Assembly: GCA_007120055.1 (NCBI GenBank)
Contig: SKOL01000124.1
Location: 1-8,913 of the forward strand
From: Anaerobacillus sp.
Lineage (GTDB): Bacteria; Bacillota; Bacilli; Bacillales_H; Anaerobacillaceae
Direction: 5' to 3'
DNA: 8,913 nt
Shown here piece after piece: positions 5,944 through 8,913 of this stretch. The stretch's first letter is position 1; every line of letters starts with the position of its first letter. Both the position numbers and the translations under genes were made by a program. A model generated the notes under the pieces. The model was given only the letters and a program-made list of their open reading frames with translations, did not search any database and had not been told where the DNA came from.

Positions 5944-6804
5944 TTATTTTGCAAATGTAACTGATATAGCAATAGTTCCTGGACCAACATGTGCGCCAAT
6001 TACAGGTCCAATCTCGGTAATGACCTCAGAACTAACCGTAAATTGATTGTGCATTTGTGACATAATTTCAGCTGCAAGATCACGGTCATTAGCATGAGAT
6101 ATTCCTACGTGGATAGGTTCTTTACCAAAATCATTCTCAAAGAAGCTATAAATTTTCGCCAACGCTTTTTTCTGACCACGAACTTTGTCATAAGGAAAAA
6201 CTTCACCATCAGAATTCAGTGAAAGTATCGGCTTAATTTTTAATAAGGAACCTAAGACAGCAGACGCTTTTCCGATCCGCCCATTCTTTTGCAAATATTC
6301 TAAAGTGTCAACCATAAAATATACGGTCGTTTCTTCTAAAAGTTCATTTAATCGTTCCATACATTGCTCTTTAGAAGCACCTGACTTTGCCAACTTAGCT
6401 ATTTCAACAACGATAATTCCAATGGCGTAAGATGCTCGCTTTGAGTCAACAACAGTAACATTTATGTTGTCTTTTACCATATCACTTGCAATAAATGCAG
6501 ATTGATATGTACCACTTAATTTTGATGAGATGTGGATTGAAATAACCTCTGCACCCACTTCATTCTTAGCTATATCATTATAAATTTGTTCGAATTGATA
6601 AGGAGCCGGCTGCGAAGTTGTTGGAATTACATCGTTCGCTGCTAATTTTTCATAGAACTCACTAGCGAAAAGGTCAACCCCATCTTCGTATGTTTCCTCT
6701 TCTCCAAAAAGAACTTTTAATGGAACGACAGTAATATCTAAATCTTCTAGTAAAGATTTTGGTAAATCAGCCGTACTATCCGTGACTACTTTCACGTTTG
6801 CCAT
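5944..6804 (-). CDS. DegV-family fatty-acid-binding protein (probable FakB partner of FakA)
   Basis: DegV/FakB proteins bind a free fatty acid in a deep pocket and present its carboxylate to the kinase FakA, then release acyl-phosphate for PlsX/PlsY. The 286-residue protein has the family pattern: VVTDSTADLP (6-15), TTSQPAP (62-68), HISSKLSGTYQSA (91-103), VDSKRAS (119-125), LEYLQKNGRIGKA (168-180) and the C-terminal GPVIGAHVGPGTIAI (266-280). The Thr-Ser pair near 63-64 and the His in GAHVGPG (272) are positions known in FakB structures to contact or position the carboxylate. No signal peptide or membrane segment is present, so it is cytoplasmic. AGGAGG lies 10 nt ahead of the ATG, and the gene starts 25 nt after fakA. 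That adjacency supports the FakB role. Its fatty-acid preference (saturated or unsaturated) cannot be read from the sequence here. The gene ends at a long hairpin. Confidence 0.93.
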   Translation of the reverse strand: MANVKVVTDSTADLPKSLLEDLDITVVPLKVLFGEEETYEDGVDLFASEFYEKLAANDVIPTTSQPAPYQFEQIYNDIAKNEVGAEVISIHISSKLSGTYQSAFIASDMVKDNINVTVVDSKRASYAIGIIVVEIAKLAKSGASKEQCMERLNELLEETTVYFMVDTLEYLQKNGRIGKASAVLGSLLKIKPILSLNSDGEVFPYDKVRGQKKALAKIYSFFENDFGKEPIHVGISHANDRDLAAEIMSQMHNQFTVSSEVITEIGPVIGAHVGPGTIAISVTFAK

Positions 6805-6829
6805 AAAACAACTTCCTCCTCACATCCAT

Positions 6830-8509
6830 TTATTCTACAGAAAAAATATAAGAATAAAGCGGTTGATTACCTTCGTATACTTCTACTTCTACATCTTCAA
6901 ATTCGCTCTCCACAAAAGCTACAAGTTCTTCAGTTTCAGCTTCTGTTGTGTCCTCTCCACGAATAATGGTCAAAATCTCTGTTTCATCATCAATCATCGT
7001 TTCTAACAATGATTGTGTTACAACTTTTCGTTCAGGTCCAGAAGAAACGATTTGTTTTTCAGCAATACCCATATAATCATCTTTTTTAATTTCAATTCCA
7101 TCAAGGCTTGTATCTCGTACTGCAAACGTAACTTGTCCTGTTTTTACAGTCGATAGAGCTCCTCTCATATCTTCTGCATTAGAATGTAGATCCGCTCCCG
7201 GATTAAAAGCTAAAAGTGCAGCAAGCCCTTGGGGTACTGTTTTTGAAGCTACAACGACCACCTCTTCTTCTACAACTGAAGCAGCTTGCTCAGCAGCCAT
7301 AATAATATTGCTGTTATTCGGTAAAATCACAACATTTTTAGCATTTAAGTCCGAGATCGCTTTAACAAAATCTTCAGTGCTAGGGTTCATTGTTTGACCG
7401 CCTTCAATGACGATTCCTGCCCCTAAACTTTTAAACATTTTAGAAATCCCTTCACCCATTGCAACTGTAATAATACCAAATTCAGCTTTTTCTTTTTTTG
7501 TTATTGGTTTTTCTTCATAGGCTTCTTTCGTTTCATCGAGTAGGTGAGTGTGCTGTTCACGCATATTCTCAATTTTGACATTAATTAAACTACCGTACTT
7601 TTGAGCATGTGTAATTACATCACCGGGTTGTTCTGCGTGAATATGTATTTTAAGTAAATCTTCATCCGAGACAACTAGTAATGAATCGCCATGGTTATCT
7701 AATAAATTTCTAAAAGCTACCTCATCAAAAGGATTTTGTTTGATTTTATCTTCCTCGAACTTTACCATTACCTCCGTACAATAACCGAACTCAATATCTT
7801 CAGTTGACATAAAGCTTTGTGCATTTGAGTGGTGCTCCACTTTCACAAGCTCGTCCATGGAAGGAACATCTTGATCTAGATCAACGAGTTTTTCACCTTT
7901 TAATACTGCTAAAAACCCTTCATAAATAATAACTAGACCTTTTCCTCCAGAATCGACAACCCCTACTTCTTTAAGAACTGGTAATAAGTCAGGCGTACGC
8001 TCTAAAGAAGCCTTTGCTTCAGTAAGAGTAGCTTCCATAATTGAAATGATGTCGTTCGTTCTTTTAGCTTCTTCTTGAGCTTTTTTCGCAGAGTCTTTAG
8101 CAACCGTTAATATCGTCCCCTCTACAGGCTTCATTACGGCTTTATAAGCCATTTCCACCCCAGCAGCAAACGCTTCGGCAAACTGTTTACTAGATAACTC
8201 CTCTTTTCCTTCAACTGACTTAGAAAACCCTCTGAATAATTGAGATAAAATAACTCCAGAGTTTCCTCGAGCTCCCATTAATAAACCTTTTGCAAAAGCT
8301 CCAGCCACTTTCCCAACATGCTCTGGGGTTTGCTTCTTTACTTCTTTAACCCCTGATGTAATAGATAAATTCATATTTGTTCCCGTATCACCGTCGGGAA
8401 CTGGAAATACATTTAACGAGTCAACTAATTTAACATTGTTTGATAAATTAGTTGCACCCACTATAAACATTTGGGCTATTTTATCACCCTGTAAACTCTT
8501 AAGTGTCAC
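6830..8509 (-). CDS. fakA: Fatty acid kinase catalytic subunit FakA (YloV, DhaL-domain protein)
   Basis: FakA uses ATP to phosphorylate FakB-bound fatty acids, giving acyl-phosphate for phospholipid synthesis. Residues about 1-205 form a DhaL (dihydroxyacetone-kinase-like) domain. FPVPDGDTGTNM (35-46) carries the three Asp/Glu-type Mg-ATP ligand positions, MGARGNSGVILSQ (78-90) binds nucleotide, and KPVEGTILTV (127-136) and VVDSGGKGL (184-192) complete the site. The middle domain (about 215-320) contains CTEVMV (Cys244) and KIHIHAEQPG (His289, His291), residues I associate with a metal site in this family. The C-terminal domain (about 344-559), with VIEGGQTMNPSTED and LPNNSNI, is the FakB-docking half. 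Length is 559 residues against about 553 in B. subtilis. It starts with GTG at 8509, set by AAAGGAGG with a 7-nt spacer, 24 nt after yloU. A linker rich in Lys and Glu (about 325-343) joins the middle and C domains. Confidence 0.96.
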   Translation of the reverse strand: MTLKSLQGDKIAQMFIVGATNLSNNVKLVDSLNVFPVPDGDTGTNMNLSITSGVKEVKKQTPEHVGKVAGAFAKGLLMGARGNSGVILSQLFRGFSKSVEGKEELSSKQFAEAFAAGVEMAYKAVMKPVEGTILTVAKDSAKKAQEEAKRTNDIISIMEATLTEAKASLERTPDLLPVLKEVGVVDSGGKGLVIIYEGFLAVLKGEKLVDLDQDVPSMDELVKVEHHSNAQSFMSTEDIEFGYCTEVMVKFEEDKIKQNPFDEVAFRNLLDNHGDSLLVVSDEDLLKIHIHAEQPGDVITHAQKYGSLINVKIENMREQHTHLLDETKEAYEEKPITKKEKAEFGIITVAMGEGISKMFKSLGAGIVIEGGQTMNPSTEDFVKAISDLNAKNVVILPNNSNIIMAAEQAASVVEEEVVVVASKTVPQGLAALLAFNPGADLHSNAEDMRGALSTVKTGQVTFAVRDTSLDGIEIKKDDYMGIAEKQIVSSGPERKVVTQSLLETMIDDETEILTIIRGEDTTEAETEELVAFVESEFEDVEVEVYEGNQPLYSYIFSVE

Positions 8510-8533
8510 TAATGCTCCTCCTTTAAACGCACT

Positions 8534-8896
8534 CTATAGGTTTGTCACTTTGACTCCTTGAACGAAAATATTCACTGAATCAACAGTTATTCCTAACATT
8601 TGCTCTAGCTGATATTTTACTTTTGTTTGGACGTTATGCGCTACTTCAGAGATTTTAGTTCCGTAGCTTACGATGATATACATATCAATATGAATTTCTT
8701 CCTCTTCTTCACGAATGATAACGCCTCTTGTAAAGTTTTCCTTTTTTAACAAATCAGTAAGTCCATCTTTTAATTGCTTTTGGGATGCCATGCCTACAAT
8801 CCCGTAACAGTCTATAGCAGCACCACCGGCAATAACGGCTACAACTTCTTTTGAAACATCAATTACACCTAATTGTGTTTTCATCTTAATTGACAT
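8534..8896 (-). CDS. yloU: Asp23/Gls24 family envelope-stress protein YloU
   Basis: This is a small 120-residue protein of the Asp23/Gls24 family. Members are cytoplasmic, often membrane-associated through partners, and linked to cell-envelope homeostasis; the biochemical role is not established. It is nearly collinear with B. subtilis YloU: AGGAAIDCYGIVGMASQKQLKDG (from about residue 23), IHIDMYIIVSYGTKISEVAHNVQTKVKY (from about 68) and the ending VDSVNIFVQGVKVTN. It has no signal peptide or transmembrane helix. EEEEEIHID (62-70) is a strongly acidic patch before the central strand. The ATG at 8896 follows AAAGGGGG at the window edge, so its promoter lies outside. In Bacillaceae the gene sits beside fakA, after the divergent or neighbouring rpmB. 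The fixed pairing with fakA suggests, without proof, a link to fatty-acid uptake or membrane stress. Confidence 0.95.
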   Translation of the reverse strand: MSIKMKTQLGVIDVSKEVVAVIAGGAAIDCYGIVGMASQKQLKDGLTDLLKKENFTRGVIIREEEEEIHIDMYIIVSYGTKISEVAHNVQTKVKYQLEQMLGITVDSVNIFVQGVKVTNL

Positions 8897-8913
8897 GATC
8901 GAAATCCCCCTTT

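Noticed and set aside
1..8913. Mobile element, defence island or CRISPR array
   Set aside because: All nine protein genes are core Bacillaceae genes in conserved order and on one strand; no transposase, integrase, terminal repeats or regularly spaced repeats were seen.

Overview
The window is an ordered, single-strand (minus) gene cluster from a low-GC Gram-positive bacterium. The proteins closely resemble their Bacillus subtilis counterparts: the FapR N-terminus, PlsX, the paired two-subunit serine dehydratase, and YloU/YloV. The order yloU-fakA(yloV)-[DegV family]-sdaAB-sdaAA-recG-fapR-plsX-fabD matches the conserved Bacillaceae block between rpmB and rnc/smc. The exception is a DegV-family gene between fakA and sdaAB, which from memory is absent from this place in B. 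subtilis. The genus cannot be fixed from sequence alone; a member of Bacillaceae, perhaps from the alkaliphile/Anaerobacillus side, is a guess.

Layout in the direction of transcription (high to low coordinates). At 8896-5944 lie yloU (Asp23 family), fakA (fatty-acid kinase) and a DegV-family fatty-acid-binding protein, with gaps of only 24-25 nt. They end in a long stem-loop with a U-tract. At 5943-5554 is a 390-bp gene-free stretch holding a degenerate tandem family of hairpin elements and then probable promoter(s) for the next unit. At 5553-1899 lie sdaAB, sdaAA and recG. An AT-only palindrome separates the two sda genes, and recG starts 2 nt after sdaAA with no usable ribosome binding site. 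At 1898-1816 is a compact regulatory region: a textbook SigA promoter whose start point falls inside a FapR operator. At 1815-1 lie fapR, plsX (overlapping fapR) and the first 77 codons of fabD, which runs off the left edge.

The functional theme is control of acyl chains for phospholipid synthesis. FakA plus a FakB-type DegV protein makes acyl-phosphate from free fatty acids. PlsX makes acyl-phosphate from acyl-ACP. FabD loads malonate for elongation. FapR represses this regulon until malonyl-CoA accumulates. Serine dehydratase (serine to pyruvate and ammonia) and RecG (fork-remodelling helicase) are long-standing passengers of the same block.

No mobile element, CRISPR array, tRNA/rRNA or defence gene was seen. 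Most of the window is ordinary core genome. The part that known features do not explain is the repeat/hairpin array at about 5667-5931.
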